A stretch of 64,000 nucleotides of DNA, from positions 1 through 64,000 of the forward strand of contig OMZE01000022.1 in NCBI GenBank assembly GCA_900315455.1, written 5' to 3'. A model generated the notes under the pieces. The model was not told where the DNA came from. It made no database searches and was given only the letters and a program-made list of their open reading frames with translations. Each line of letters begins with the position of its first letter. The stretch's first letter is position 1. The stretch is from an uncultured Prevotellaceae bacterium. GTDB lineage: Bacteria; Bacteroidota; Bacteroidia; Bacteroidales; Bacteroidaceae. The translations under genes and the position numbers were made by a program. This document shows positions 1 through 7,884 of this stretch, piece after piece.

Positions 1-327
1 CTTCTTGTGCGAAAGAATCAACTGACCTTTCTTGTCTTCCTGATTTTCTACGTAAACTTCTACGATGTCGCCAACCTTCAGGTCGGGGTTGTAGCGAAAT
101 TCGCTGGCGGGGATAATACCGTCGCTCTTGTAACCAATGTTGACAACGACTTCTTTCTTGTCAAAAGAGATTACTTTACCGTCAACAACTTGATGCTCGC
201 TCACTTTGTTGAGGGTTTCGTCATAGGCCTTCTCGAGGTCTGATTTGCTTGCGCTGTTCATACTGCCGTTCTCGAACTCTTCCCAGTTGAAGTCCTCGAG
301 GGGCTGAACGTTTTTAAAGTTTGACAT
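1..327 (-). CDS. rpsA: 30S ribosomal protein S1, N-terminal part (cut by window edge)
   Basis: Only the first 109 codons are present; the gene runs off the left edge on the minus strand. The protein starts MSNFKNVQPLEDFNWEEFEN, the acidic leader seen on Bacteroidetes S1, and from about residue 45 enters an S1 RNA-binding domain (VVDGKVISFDKKEVVVNIG, then SDGIIPASEF and the VGDIVEVYV strand). S1 binds mRNA on the small ribosomal subunit and helps initiation, which matters in Bacteroidetes because strong Shine-Dalgarno sequences are rare there. The ATG at 325-327 is the only start in frame before the upstream AT-rich leader. Upstream lies a duplicated promoter-bearing segment. The identity is secure; the C-terminal domains cannot be seen. 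Confidence 0.95.
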   Translation of the reverse strand, partial: MSNFKNVQPLEDFNWEEFENGSMNSASKSDLEKAYDETLNKVSEHQVVDGKVISFDKKEVVVNIGYKSDGIIPASEFRYNPDLKVGDIVEVYVENQEDKKGQLILSHKK

Positions 328-343
328 AAAATGAATTAATAAA

Positions 344-457
344 AAATGAATGATTTAATAAAGTTAGACTTTATGTTGATTGAAAATCGGGTGCAAAGGT
401 AAATGAATGATTTAATAAAGTTAGACTTTATGTTGATTGAAAATCGGGTGCAAAGGT
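344..457 (-). repeat. Perfect 57 bp tandem duplication carrying the rpsA promoter element
   Basis: Positions 344-400 and 401-457 are identical 57 bp units, head to tail. Read on the minus strand, each unit begins at its promoter side with TACCTTTGCACCC, a match to the Bacteroidetes -7 element TAnnTTTG (394-401 and 451-458). Both copies therefore point at rpsA, whose ATG is at 327. No convincing -33 TTTG is present about 20 bp upstream of either copy. The absence of any difference between the units suggests a recent event or a sequence kept uniform by recombination. Confidence 0.9.
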
Positions 458-601
458 ACTGCTTTTTCGGCAAATAACACTAATCTTGTACCTTATATTA
501 TTTGGTTACGGCAAGTAAAACCATCTTATTTAATGATTATTAACTATTTGGCTTCGCTCATTGCGTGGGGATATGACAGAAAGTGTATGAAAAACACTGA
601 T

Positions 602-617
602 TGGCACGTTTTTTGCA
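602..617 (+). promoter_or_regulatory. Sigma-54 (RpoN) type -24/-12 promoter
   Basis: TGGCACGTTTTTTGCA matches the sigma-54 consensus TGGCACG-N4-TTGCA at every fixed position; GG (603-604) and GC (615-616) are separated by exactly 10 bases. A start of transcription about 12 bases after the GC would fall near 628, just ahead of the ribosome binding site at 635-640 of the DnaJ-like gene. A short inverted repeat AGTGT/ACACT (582-598) lies directly upstream. No TAnnTTTG element is present in this spot. Confidence 0.75.
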
Positions 618-647
618 CCAAGTGAAATAAAAAAAGGAGGTGCAATT

Positions 648-1337
648 ATGGCATTCATTGATTATTACAAAATTCTGGGTGTTGACAAGAACATCCCGCA
701 GGCCGATGTGAAGAAGGCGTACCATAAACGGGCACAGCAGTTCCATCCCGACCTGCACCCCGACGACCCCAAGGCGAAGGCAAAGTTCCAGGCGTTGCAA
801 GAGGCCTACGAGGTCATCGGTGACCCGGAGAAACGCAAGAAATACGACCAGTATGGAGAACAGTGGCGACAGGCCGAAGCATTTGAGAAAGCCGGCGGTG
901 CTGGTGGCGGACAATATTGGCAGTCGGGTGGGGGAGGCTCACCCTTCGACGGCTTCGACTTCAGCATGTTCACCAATGGCGGTGGAAGTGGCGGTTTCAG
1001 CAGTTTCTTCGAACAGATTTTCGGAAGGAAGGCATCACGCTCGGGTGGCTCCAGCCGTCGGTCTGGCTCTGGGGAGATGAACGCCAATGTCAACATCGAC
1101 CTTTATACGGCCTTACTTGGCGGCGAGGTGATTCTCTCGTTGAGCAACGGGTCGAAAGTGAAGTTGAAGGTTAAGCCAGAGACACAACCTGGCACGAAGG
1201 TTCGCCTGAAAGGCAAGGGCTTCGACCGTGGGGACGGCACCTTTGGCGACCTCATCATCACCTATCAGGTGAAACTGCCCACCAACCTCACCGAGCGTCA
1301 GCGCCAACTCATCAGGGAGTTGCAAATGTCGAAATAA
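648..1337 (+). CDS. Short DnaJ/CbpA-like co-chaperone (Hsp40)
   Basis: A 229-residue J-domain protein. The J domain fills residues 4-70 and carries the HPD motif at residues 33-35 (QQFHPDLHPDD), the site that stimulates DnaK ATP hydrolysis. A Gly/Phe-rich linker follows (about 85-140), then a single DnaJ C-terminal beta domain (about 145-229, NVNIDLYTALLGGEV to GDLIITYQVKLP). CbpA is about 306 residues with two such domains and DnaJ also has a zinc domain, so this is a shortened class B Hsp40. The start is set by a strong AGGAGG at 635-640, seven bases before the ATG. It stands alone, behind a sigma-54 type promoter, which suggests regulated rather than housekeeping expression. The substrate is unknown. 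Confidence 0.88.
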   Translation: MAFIDYYKILGVDKNIPQADVKKAYHKRAQQFHPDLHPDDPKAKAKFQALQEAYEVIGDPEKRKKYDQYGEQWRQAEAFEKAGGAGGGQYWQSGGGGSPFDGFDFSMFTNGGGSGGFSSFFEQIFGRKASRSGGSSRRSGSGEMNANVNIDLYTALLGGEVILSLSNGSKVKLKVKPETQPGTKVRLKGKGFDRGDGTFGDLIITYQVKLPTNLTERQRQLIRELQMSK

Positions 1338-1363
1338 AGATAAAGTGAACTAGGTATTTAGTA

Positions 1364-1403
1364 GCAAAAGTGGGTGTGTCACAAATTGACACACCCACTT
1401 TGC
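1364..1403. terminator. Bidirectional stem-loop terminator
   Basis: AAAGTGGGTGTGTCA (1367-1381) pairs perfectly with TGACACACCCACTTT (1387-1401) around a 5-base loop, and GCA/TGC extend the stem. It lies between two convergent genes, the DnaJ-like gene and the secreted nuclease. No long T-run follows. Confidence 0.75.
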
Positions 1404-1429
1404 TATATAGTCCACTTAGTTCTTTTCCG

Positions 1430-2443
1430 CTACCATTTGTTGAGGTTGAGATTTCTTTCTACCATATCTTCAATATCGTCGGGCAGATTGCAGAAGAAGT
1501 CGATACCGGTACGCTCCTCCAGCTCATCTATAGTGATGGCATAGTCTTTGAAGTTGGCACCCTTGATAGATTTGTTCTCATGCACTGTCCACAAAGCCAT
1601 GGCTTCATAGGTGTTGGTACTCTTGTCGTATTGGAGCAGGGCCATGTAAAAGTATTTGGGTACGGGCAGGACGCCATTGCATTTCTCAGAATACACTTGG
1701 TCGCTGCGGATAGTGGCGGCCTTCACCACATAGAGCGTGTCGCAGATGTCGGCCCAAGCACGTACTTTATCCTCAAAATTCGCCCATAACACACCATTGT
1801 GGTTCTGCCATTGTGGCTGCATGTTGCTTAAGAAGAATGTCTGTTTGTTTTGCTCCACAGAACATTGGCGGTCGCTCGACGGACAAAGATGTCCACGAGA
1901 GAAACCACTGCCTTTGTAGTCGGCTAGGGTCGAACGGTATTGCGCAGGAATCTCCGGGTCTTCCCTGAAAGAATCGTTGCGGCCTGCATTACCATTTTTA
2001 TTCCCTTCATGCAATTGGTAACATGTCCAGCGGTTGGCTTTGTCGGCATAACTCCACTCCAGACTGAAAGTGATGCCATAGTCTGAGGTCGACTTAATGA
2101 CCAACTGGTTCATCGTGGAGTCGGCAGCCAGATGCGGATACTCCAACAGTTTCGCACGGTAGAGGTTGCGGTTTCTGTTCGTGTCGGTCACCACTTCGCC
2201 GCCTTGCTGATATTGTGCGACAACTACCTTTGAGGCCAGGTAGTCTTTCGACTTCCCGTTCTTCAGATACACTTTCACACCGTATTTCAGGCTGTAGATA
2301 ATCTGCACGCGGTCGAACTGGTCGGAGGTGTAGCGCACCACGGTGCCGTTCTGCAGCGTGATGATAACAGTGTCTACTTTCTCTTCGGCCATGGCTGCCA
2401 TAGACGACAGCATCAATGCCAACAGTATGATGAATTTTTTCAT
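1430..2443 (-). CDS. Secreted DNA/RNA non-specific endonuclease (NUC family)
   Basis: The protein has an N-terminal signal peptide (MKKFIILLALMLSSMAAMA) and a beta-rich N-terminal segment, then a beta-beta-alpha-metal nuclease domain from about residue 120. The catalytic signature is SRGHLCPSSDR, equivalent to the DRGH motif of Serratia-type nucleases, in which the His is the general base; a downstream Asn-containing segment (SNMQPQWQNHNGVLW) fits the metal-binding helix. It should cleave DNA and RNA outside the cell. I chose the ATG at 2441-2443 because AGGAG precedes it and the signal peptide starts there; an ATG 33 bases upstream is also in frame. The stop of the upstream sorted surface protein is only 39 bases away, so the two are probably cotranscribed. 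Confidence 0.88.
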   Translation of the reverse strand: MKKFIILLALMLSSMAAMAEEKVDTVIITLQNGTVVRYTSDQFDRVQIIYSLKYGVKVYLKNGKSKDYLASKVVVAQYQQGGEVVTDTNRNRNLYRAKLLEYPHLAADSTMNQLVIKSTSDYGITFSLEWSYADKANRWTCYQLHEGNKNGNAGRNDSFREDPEIPAQYRSTLADYKGSGFSRGHLCPSSDRQCSVEQNKQTFFLSNMQPQWQNHNGVLWANFEDKVRAWADICDTLYVVKAATIRSDQVYSEKCNGVLPVPKYFYMALLQYDKSTNTYEAMALWTVHENKSIKGANFKDYAITIDELEERTGIDFFCNLPDDIEDMVERNLNLNKW

Positions 2444-2482
2444 GTCTTTTCTCCTCTGTTGATTATTGCTGTTCATGACCGC

Positions 2483-4213
2483 TTATTTTACGATAATCTT
2501 ATTGCCGTTGCGCAAGTAGACTCCCTTCGGTAGGTCGCGTGTCTGGGTGCCCACAAACTGGCCACTCACGTTGTATACGCGGCCGTCGCCATCGTTGCCG
2601 TCGAGCGTTGCTGTCGTAATTCCCGTAGAGATACCGTCCACGCAGATGTTCGCGCTGCTGTCGCTGCTCGTTCTGAAGTAGGCGCGGAAGGCTTTCAGAT
2701 CATTCGTCACATTAGGATAGTAGAGCGTATTGCCCGTGCCGAGGAACAGCACGCTGGTGTCGCCGGCATAGAGCGTTGTGGGGTCGTAGATGCCGATGAA
2801 TTCCCAAACGCCTTGGCTCACCGGTGTCAGTTGACTGTCGATGGTAGTGCCTTGAATAGTAATGGCATCGACATCCTCCTCTGGAAATACGAGATATGGA
2901 ACGCCGGCCTCAAGAGAACTTACCGAGGTAAACTCCAGCGTGTTGGTGGTGGCATCGAATCCCGTGAGAGCCGCTAACTTCGCAGCCGACACGATGTCGG
3001 AGAATTCGTCAATCTCAAAAGGCAGGCAGAGTGTGTTCCATGTGCCGGTGACCATCTCCCGCGACACCGTCACGTTCACGTTCCTGCCGTTATAGGCACC
3101 GATAGTGGTGGAGTTGGTGCTGAGCGACTCGTCGAGCGCCAGTTCGGGCACCACTTCATGCAGTGAGGTGTAATAGAGTTGTGACTCACCGCCATTTGTC
3201 GTGCCAAGGATGCCGGTGATATTGAACGAGCGGCCCTTCAGGTTATCAGGAATGTCGTTGTCGGGAATGAAACGTGTCGACAGTGACAGTTGGTCGCTGC
3301 CATGGGTGAGGTAGTACTGGCCGCCGCTGAGCGTGATGCCCACCTCTTCCACCTCCACCAGGTCGGCCCGGTAGGTGTCGTCGGCAAGGTCGCCAAGATT
3401 CTCGATGGGTCTTGCTGAAGCATCCTGCCAATTGTCGAGGCAGAGGATGGAGTCGGCGATGCTTGCCGATACATGATGAAACTCGGGCATGCCGTCCACT
3501 ACCTTGTATTCTCCCAGCACGCTGCCGATGAGTGCACCATTGGTATTGGTGTGCCAACCGGCATCATCGGGCAAGAAGTCGTAGAAACGAATGGCAGTAG
3601 AGTTGTCGCGTACGTAGGCCTCCGTGGCATTGGCATCATACACATACTCGATGAGCCCGGGGTTGTCGCGCCCCAGGGTGAGCCACGCCTTCGTGCCTGG
3701 TTCGAGTGCTTTCAGTGCACTGAGAGATGTTACCTCTGGCACAGTCGGTTGAACGCCACCGCCGCTGAGTGTCACCTCTATCTTGGTAAAGCGCAACTGG
3801 TCTTTGCCTGTAGTGTTATTGGTGATGGTAAACGAGGACAAGTTACCCTCCCATGTGGCCTGGGTGCCTGAGATAGACAGGTCAACACCATAGTTGATAC
3901 TGGATTTCGGGGCATTGCCAGAAACAAAAGTCATCACCACCTTGGTAAGTTTCTTGTCAGAGGCAGTTGAGGCAAACGTAAGTGTGTTGGCTTTATATAC
4001 CCTCGCACTTTTGTCTCCGTCGTAGTATGCTGGGTCGGTTGCTCCTCCTGCCTTGTCGAAAGTAAGTTTCACGTCGCCCAACACTACGTCGTTCAGTTTT
4101 TGTGCATTGCTGAATCCCATGTCTGCGAATACGAACACTACATCTTCTGCTTTCGCCTGTGTAAGCACGCAGCACGAAAGCATAAGCAATAGTATTCTCA
4201 GGTTCTTCTTCAT
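2483..4213 (-). CDS. Large exported protein with C-terminal sorting-type domain
   Basis: A 576-residue protein with a signal peptide (MKKNLRILLLMLSCCVLTQAKA). Residues about 25-150 look like a beta-sandwich, and residues about 165-360 resemble an OB-like domain often found beside Bacteroidetes nucleases (SLSALKALEPGTKAWLTLG, then EAYVRDNSTAIRFYDF). The end (RVYNVSGQFVGTQTRDLPKGVYL plus NGNKIIVK) is the short C-terminal domain common on Prevotella proteins and resembling type IX secretion sorting signals. I recognise no catalytic motif. The gene lies 39 bases before the nuclease gene on the same strand, so a role in holding or helping the nuclease at the surface is a reasonable inference, not shown. 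Confidence is high for the gene and low for function. Confidence 0.75.
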   Translation of the reverse strand: MKKNLRILLLMLSCCVLTQAKAEDVVFVFADMGFSNAQKLNDVVLGDVKLTFDKAGGATDPAYYDGDKSARVYKANTLTFASTASDKKLTKVVMTFVSGNAPKSSINYGVDLSISGTQATWEGNLSSFTITNNTTGKDQLRFTKIEVTLSGGGVQPTVPEVTSLSALKALEPGTKAWLTLGRDNPGLIEYVYDANATEAYVRDNSTAIRFYDFLPDDAGWHTNTNGALIGSVLGEYKVVDGMPEFHHVSASIADSILCLDNWQDASARPIENLGDLADDTYRADLVEVEEVGITLSGGQYYLTHGSDQLSLSTRFIPDNDIPDNLKGRSFNITGILGTTNGGESQLYYTSLHEVVPELALDESLSTNSTTIGAYNGRNVNVTVSREMVTGTWNTLCLPFEIDEFSDIVSAAKLAALTGFDATTNTLEFTSVSSLEAGVPYLVFPEEDVDAITIQGTTIDSQLTPVSQGVWEFIGIYDPTTLYAGDTSVLFLGTGNTLYYPNVTNDLKAFRAYFRTSSDSSANICVDGISTGITTATLDGNDGDGRVYNVSGQFVGTQTRDLPKGVYLRNGNKIIVK

Positions 4214-4297
4214 ATGTCGTAAGTTTTAGGTGGTAGCGTTAAGATAGAATCAGATTATTTCAAGAGCATGCGAGGATTTCTGTCGTCGCATCAGTCA

Positions 4298-5269
4298 TCA
4301 CTCATAGCGCTGGATGAACTGGATGTTGTATTTCTCGTATTTGTTCAACTCGCTGGCGGGTATCTCGTCGCGGTAGCCGTCATACCACTGGAAAGTGTTG
4401 AAATGCTGGCGGAGACCGGCATCCTTGAATCTGCGGTAGTGGCGGGCGTAGATGGCATTGCGCAGGATACGCAACTGTGCACTGCTGCAGTTGCGGATAT
4501 CAGCATCGGTGACATAGCGCTGGGCGAGCCAGTCGTATATCGTGCCTGTGGCCACTGCTGCCCTGCGGGAAGTGGCAGCGGGTGCGGTGGCTGCGCCATC
4601 GGGAATCACCTTGCTTGAGTGCATGTAACCCAAGAACTGGCCTGCGGTATTGTACACATTTTTCCAGTTGGCATTGTAGTTGGTGTAGTAAATCGGACTT
4701 CCGTCTTTCACCTTCGTCACTATGGCATAGTTGGTGCCCGGTCCCTGGCGCACGTTGGTATAGCCTCCCTCACGGATGACGTGGGCTGGCAACAACCCGG
4801 CAACGGGAGGTGCCACAGTGGTCGTGGCGGGTGGGGGAGCGGTCTGTGTGACGGCTGGCTGTGCGGGAGCCGGCTGGGCGACTTGGGCGGTCTGCTTGTC
4901 GGCAGCAGGTTCCGGCGCGGCTTCTGCTTCTGCAGGCTGGAATCTCTCGATAGCCTCCAGAATGCCGGAAGCCTTGCGGCGGTGACGCTCAGCATATACC
5001 TTTATGCGTGATACGGCAGAGCCAACGATGGTTTGCTCGTCGCTGGTCATGGGATTGGGGAGGTTGCCCAAAGCATTTTCCAACTCGTCGGCAGCATCGT
5101 CCCAATCTTCCTTGCTCCATTCATCACCATCACTTGAGACATCATTGCTCAATGTCTCGATCATCTCGATAGGGTCGGTCGACTTGCTTGCCTTTTTGGC
5201 CAGTTCCTTGCATGAAACCATGAAGAATGCGGCAAAAAGCATCAGGTAAACTACAGTTTTTGCTTTCAT
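4298..5269 (-). CDS. Lipoprotein with SH3b and YARHG domains
   Basis: The lipoprotein signal is MKAKTVVYLMLFAAFFMVSC, with the lipid-bearing Cys at residue 20. A helical acidic segment follows, then an Ala/Pro-rich linker (about 110-155), a bacterial SH3 domain (about 160-225, GGYTNVRQGPGTNYAIVTKV) and a C-terminal YARHG domain (about 245-320, LRNAIYARHYRRFKD). SH3b and YARHG domains occur on envelope proteins that contact peptidoglycan, but no enzymatic residues are visible. I start at the ATG at 5267-5269 because the lipobox requires it; an upstream ATG at 5320 would add 17 residues before the signal. A good -33/-7 promoter lies at 5420-5451. Only 84 bases separate it from the next gene, so it may head an operon of three exported proteins. 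Confidence 0.82.
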   Translation of the reverse strand: MKAKTVVYLMLFAAFFMVSCKELAKKASKSTDPIEMIETLSNDVSSDGDEWSKEDWDDAADELENALGNLPNPMTSDEQTIVGSAVSRIKVYAERHRRKASGILEAIERFQPAEAEAAPEPAADKQTAQVAQPAPAQPAVTQTAPPPATTTVAPPVAGLLPAHVIREGGYTNVRQGPGTNYAIVTKVKDGSPIYYTNYNANWKNVYNTAGQFLGYMHSSKVIPDGAATAPAATSRRAAVATGTIYDWLAQRYVTDADIRNCSSAQLRILRNAIYARHYRRFKDAGLRQHFNTFQWYDGYRDEIPASELNKYEKYNIQFIQRYE

Positions 5270-5419
5270 ACTATTTTTGTTAGCGGCACTATAATTAGAC
5301 TTTTCAGTTAATAATGGCATGAAGGCCGATGTAGAACCAAGAACAAGACGTGTTGGCCACAGTGCCGCTGATGGATGGCCGTCGATGGCGTTATTCGATG
5401 GTATATTGCCTTCAAGTTA

Positions 5420-5451
5420 CAAAAATAGCAATTATCAACTGAATTATCAAA
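5420..5451 (-). promoter_or_regulatory. Bacteroidetes-type promoter of the SH3b/YARHG lipoprotein
   Basis: On the minus strand TTTG (5451-5448), a 20-base spacer and TATTTTTG (5427-5420) match the -33/-7 consensus. Transcription would start near 5413, giving a leader of about 145 bases. Confidence 0.6.
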
Positions 5452-5531
5452 TAATTCAGCCGTCTTTTTCGCCCATCATTCAATTTTTTCTCGGTTTTTG
5501 CTGCCAAAGAGATGTAATTCCTTTCCGAATT

Positions 5532-5722
5532 CTCAATCTTCAATTTTCAAATGTCGCGCAAACCGAACCGAGAGAGCAGCGAGAGCCATTATGCTCGCAT
5601 AAATGGCCGAGTCGCGTTTGAGGTCGACAAAGTCAATACAGAAGAACTTGTTTTTATGTTGAGGCGCAGCCGACGTTCGGCCGAAGGTCAAACCTCAAAC
5701 CTCAAACCTCAAACCTCAAACC
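5532..5722 (-). repeat. Intergenic element bracketed by heptad repeats
   Basis: The left edge holds three imperfect heptads (CTCAATC, TTCAATT, TTCAAAT; 5532-5552). The right edge holds five perfect copies of TCAAACC (5688-5722), ending one base before the stop codon (5724-5726) of the next gene. Between them lie a near-perfect hairpin (GCCATTATGC and GCATAAATGGC, 5585-5607) and a 10-base palindrome TTCGGCCGAA (5676-5685). The stretch looks like a small interspersed element rather than a gene. A 75-codon plus-strand frame crosses it but has no recognisable protein. Confidence 0.6.
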
Positions 5723-5723
5723 C

Positions 5724-6557
5724 TCACTCCTCTATCTCTGACAGGCCTTTGAGGATGCCCCTGAAGATGGTGGAGTAGGCTTCCCGCCTGGCATAGCGCC
5801 GGTAGCGGAGTGAATGGCGGATGGAGCGGAGGGCTTGTTGGGGACTTCCCACGATAAAACCACTCTTGTTCTGATGAAACTCCCATTTCTGTCCGTCACG
5901 TGTCACGTTAGTGCGGATGGCACCGTCGAGCACCTCTTTCGCCCTGTGGTCGTCGCGTGCCACGAAGGGCAATTCCTCGGCACTGAAGCCGAATGCCTCG
6001 ATGAGGAGATTGCCTTGCATCTGCGCCATCTTCGTCATCTTGGTTTGTTGCAGCCATCTCTCCAACTTCACGAAGTCTATCCTGTTGCCGTCTTGTCGCA
6101 GGTATCTGCCAAGGTCAATGATACCTCGCAGGAAACTGCGGCCAGAAAGGATATGGTTCACGTTTTCGAAGAGGATGGCAGCCAGTTGCAAAGTCTCGAA
6201 AGACCGCTCTGTGTCTTTCTGCTCCTGACCTACAATTTCGCGGAGTTTGCTTTCCAGTGCGGTGCTATGCAGATGCACTTTGTCGATGTCGTAGAGTTCG
6301 GGAATGGTATGGGTTGGCGTCTCTTGCAGCAAAGTCCTGATCTTTCCGAGGTGACCCTCCGAGAGGTTGAGGTTGTCGTCGTAATAATAGTGTTCCAGAC
6401 CCTGCGCGAAGATGTTCACCACATCATGGATGTGGGCGAGTTCGATGAGTTTGTTCCATTTGAAGTCCGACAACATGCCTATGGGCTTGCTGTCATCAAA
6501 GGCACCACTACGCAAGATAGTGATGAAATTTGTTTTCTCAATGTCGTAGACTGTCAT
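5724..6557 (-). CDS. Unknown protein resembling uncharacterised nucleotidyltransferases
   Basis: A 277-residue soluble protein without signal peptide. The N-terminus (NFITILRSGAF, DDSKPIGMLSDFKWNKLIELA) and the later segment (LRGIIDLGRYLRQDGNRIDFVKLERWL) resemble the edges of the PF14907 family of uncharacterised nucleotidyltransferases. The central metal-binding signature of that fold (a G-x-D-x-D like segment) is not visible, so it may be an inactive or strongly diverged member. It is the last gene of a minus-strand run after nhaC, 46 bases downstream. Five heptad repeats follow its stop. The family call is a weak inference from pattern; the function is unknown. Confidence 0.6.
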   Translation of the reverse strand: MTVYDIEKTNFITILRSGAFDDSKPIGMLSDFKWNKLIELAHIHDVVNIFAQGLEHYYYDDNLNLSEGHLGKIRTLLQETPTHTIPELYDIDKVHLHSTALESKLREIVGQEQKDTERSFETLQLAAILFENVNHILSGRSFLRGIIDLGRYLRQDGNRIDFVKLERWLQQTKMTKMAQMQGNLLIEAFGFSAEELPFVARDDHRAKEVLDGAIRTNVTRDGQKWEFHQNKSGFIVGSPQQALRSIRHSLRYRRYARREAYSTIFRGILKGLSEIEE

Positions 6558-6603
6558 TGGGCGTAAAAAAAAGATGTAGTGTGGGCTCGCTGCCCATCAT
6601 TTT

Positions 6604-7884
6604 TTATGAGTATTTCTTCGGATATCTCAGTACGATAGACATCAGGGCGATGATGCCCAGTGTCATGGGGTAATATAGATAGGGTATGATTTCTATGGGA
6701 TTCACCATAGCCAGTCCGGCTGCCATCAGCACCTGAGCGCCATAGGGCAGCAGACCTTGCATGCAGCACGAGAAGGTGTCGAGGATGCTGGCGCACTTAC
6801 GGTTGTCGAGTCCGAAGCGGTCGCCGATGTCCTTCGATATCTCTCCTACGGTGAGTATTGCCACAGTGTTGTTGGCCGTACAGGCATTTACCAGGCTCAC
6901 CAGTGCGGCTATCGACAGTTCTGCTCCACGCTTGCCGCTGACATGTCGGGTAAGTTGGCTAATGATATAGTCGATACCCCCGTTGATGCGGATGATTTCG
7001 AGCAGTCCACCCGCCATCATCGTGATGATGATCAGTTCGCCCATGCCCGTGATGCCTTTGCCCATGGAGCCAAACCAGCCGAAGATGTCGTAGGCACCGG
7101 TGCACATGCCGATAATGCCCGTCATCAGCAGGCCCAAGGTCAATACTGCCATCACGTTCATGCCAAAGGCAGCGGAAACAAGCACCACGAGATAGGGCAG
7201 CACTTTCACATACTCCACTTCAGGCACCTCGGCGGGCGACTGGATGTTTGCCCCCATGAAAATATATACCATGAGAATGAGTATGGCAGCGGGCAGGGTG
7301 AGGTAGAGGTTGACGCGGAACTTGTCGCTCATGCGACAGTGCTGGGTCTGTGTCGCCACGATAGTGGTATCGGAAATGAACGACAGGTTGTCGCCGAAGA
7401 AAGCACCACCCACCACCACAGCGGTGAGCAGGGCGGTGTTCGCTCCTGTCGACGAGGCCAGTCCGGCGGCTATCGGTGTAAGTGCCACGATGGTGCCCAC
7501 ACTGGTTCCAATGGAGATGGAGATGAAGCAAGCCGCGATAAACAAGCCCGCCAGAATCATGTTTCCGGGAAGGAGTGAAAGGGTGAGGTTTACCGTAGAG
7601 TCGATGCTCCCCATCTCTTTTGCCGAGGCAGCAAAGGCTCCTGCCATGACGAATATCCACAGCATCAGGATGAGGTTGCTCGTACTCGCCCCACGGGTGA
7701 AATGCTGTATGCGTCCCACCAGCGTGGCACCTTCGGAAATGGCGATGGCATAGATGCTTGCAATGAGGAACGCCACTGTCAGGGGGATTTTATAGAAATC
7801 TCCTGCAATCAACGAGCCTACCAGGTATATGATGATGAAAACGAACAGTGGGCTCAGTGCAAATAATCCTTTCTTGTTGCTCAA
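6604..7884 (-). CDS. nhaC: NhaC-type Na+/H+ antiporter
   Basis: A 426-residue, very hydrophobic protein with about 11-12 membrane segments. It starts LFALSPLFVFIIIYLVGSLIAGDFYKIP, as Bacteroidetes NhaC proteins do, and has the family blocks GTSVGTIVALTPIA, GAFFGDNLSFISDTTIVATQTQ and NACTANNTVAILTVG. It should exchange sodium for protons at the inner membrane, matching the sodium cycle implied by the nqr genes in this window. There is no ATG: the only frame-compatible start that keeps the first helix is TTG at 7882-7884, and an in-frame stop lies 18 bases further upstream (7903-7905). That TTG is part of a heptad repeat array. It follows uxaA in the same direction, 96 bases away. Confidence 0.9.
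   Translation of the reverse strand: MSNKKGLFALSPLFVFIIIYLVGSLIAGDFYKIPLTVAFLIASIYAIAISEGATLVGRIQHFTRGASTSNLILMLWIFVMAGAFAASAKEMGSIDSTVNLTLSLLPGNMILAGLFIAACFISISIGTSVGTIVALTPIAAGLASSTGANTALLTAVVVGGAFFGDNLSFISDTTIVATQTQHCRMSDKFRVNLYLTLPAAILILMVYIFMGANIQSPAEVPEVEYVKVLPYLVVLVSAAFGMNVMAVLTLGLLMTGIIGMCTGAYDIFGWFGSMGKGITGMGELIIITMMAGGLLEIIRINGGIDYIISQLTRHVSGKRGAELSIAALVSLVNACTANNTVAILTVGEISKDIGDRFGLDNRKCASILDTFSCCMQGLLPYGAQVLMAAGLAMVNPIEIIPYLYYPMTLGIIALMSIVLRYPKKYS

Noticed and set aside
437-625. 62-codon plus-strand frame ahead of the DnaJ-like gene
   Set aside because: It crosses the duplicated promoter segment and the sigma-54 promoter and has no ribosome site or protein similarity.
5551-5778. 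75-codon plus-strand frame across the heptad-bracketed element
   Set aside because: It encodes low-complexity sequence from the repeats and runs into the antisense of the next gene; treated as a repeat element.
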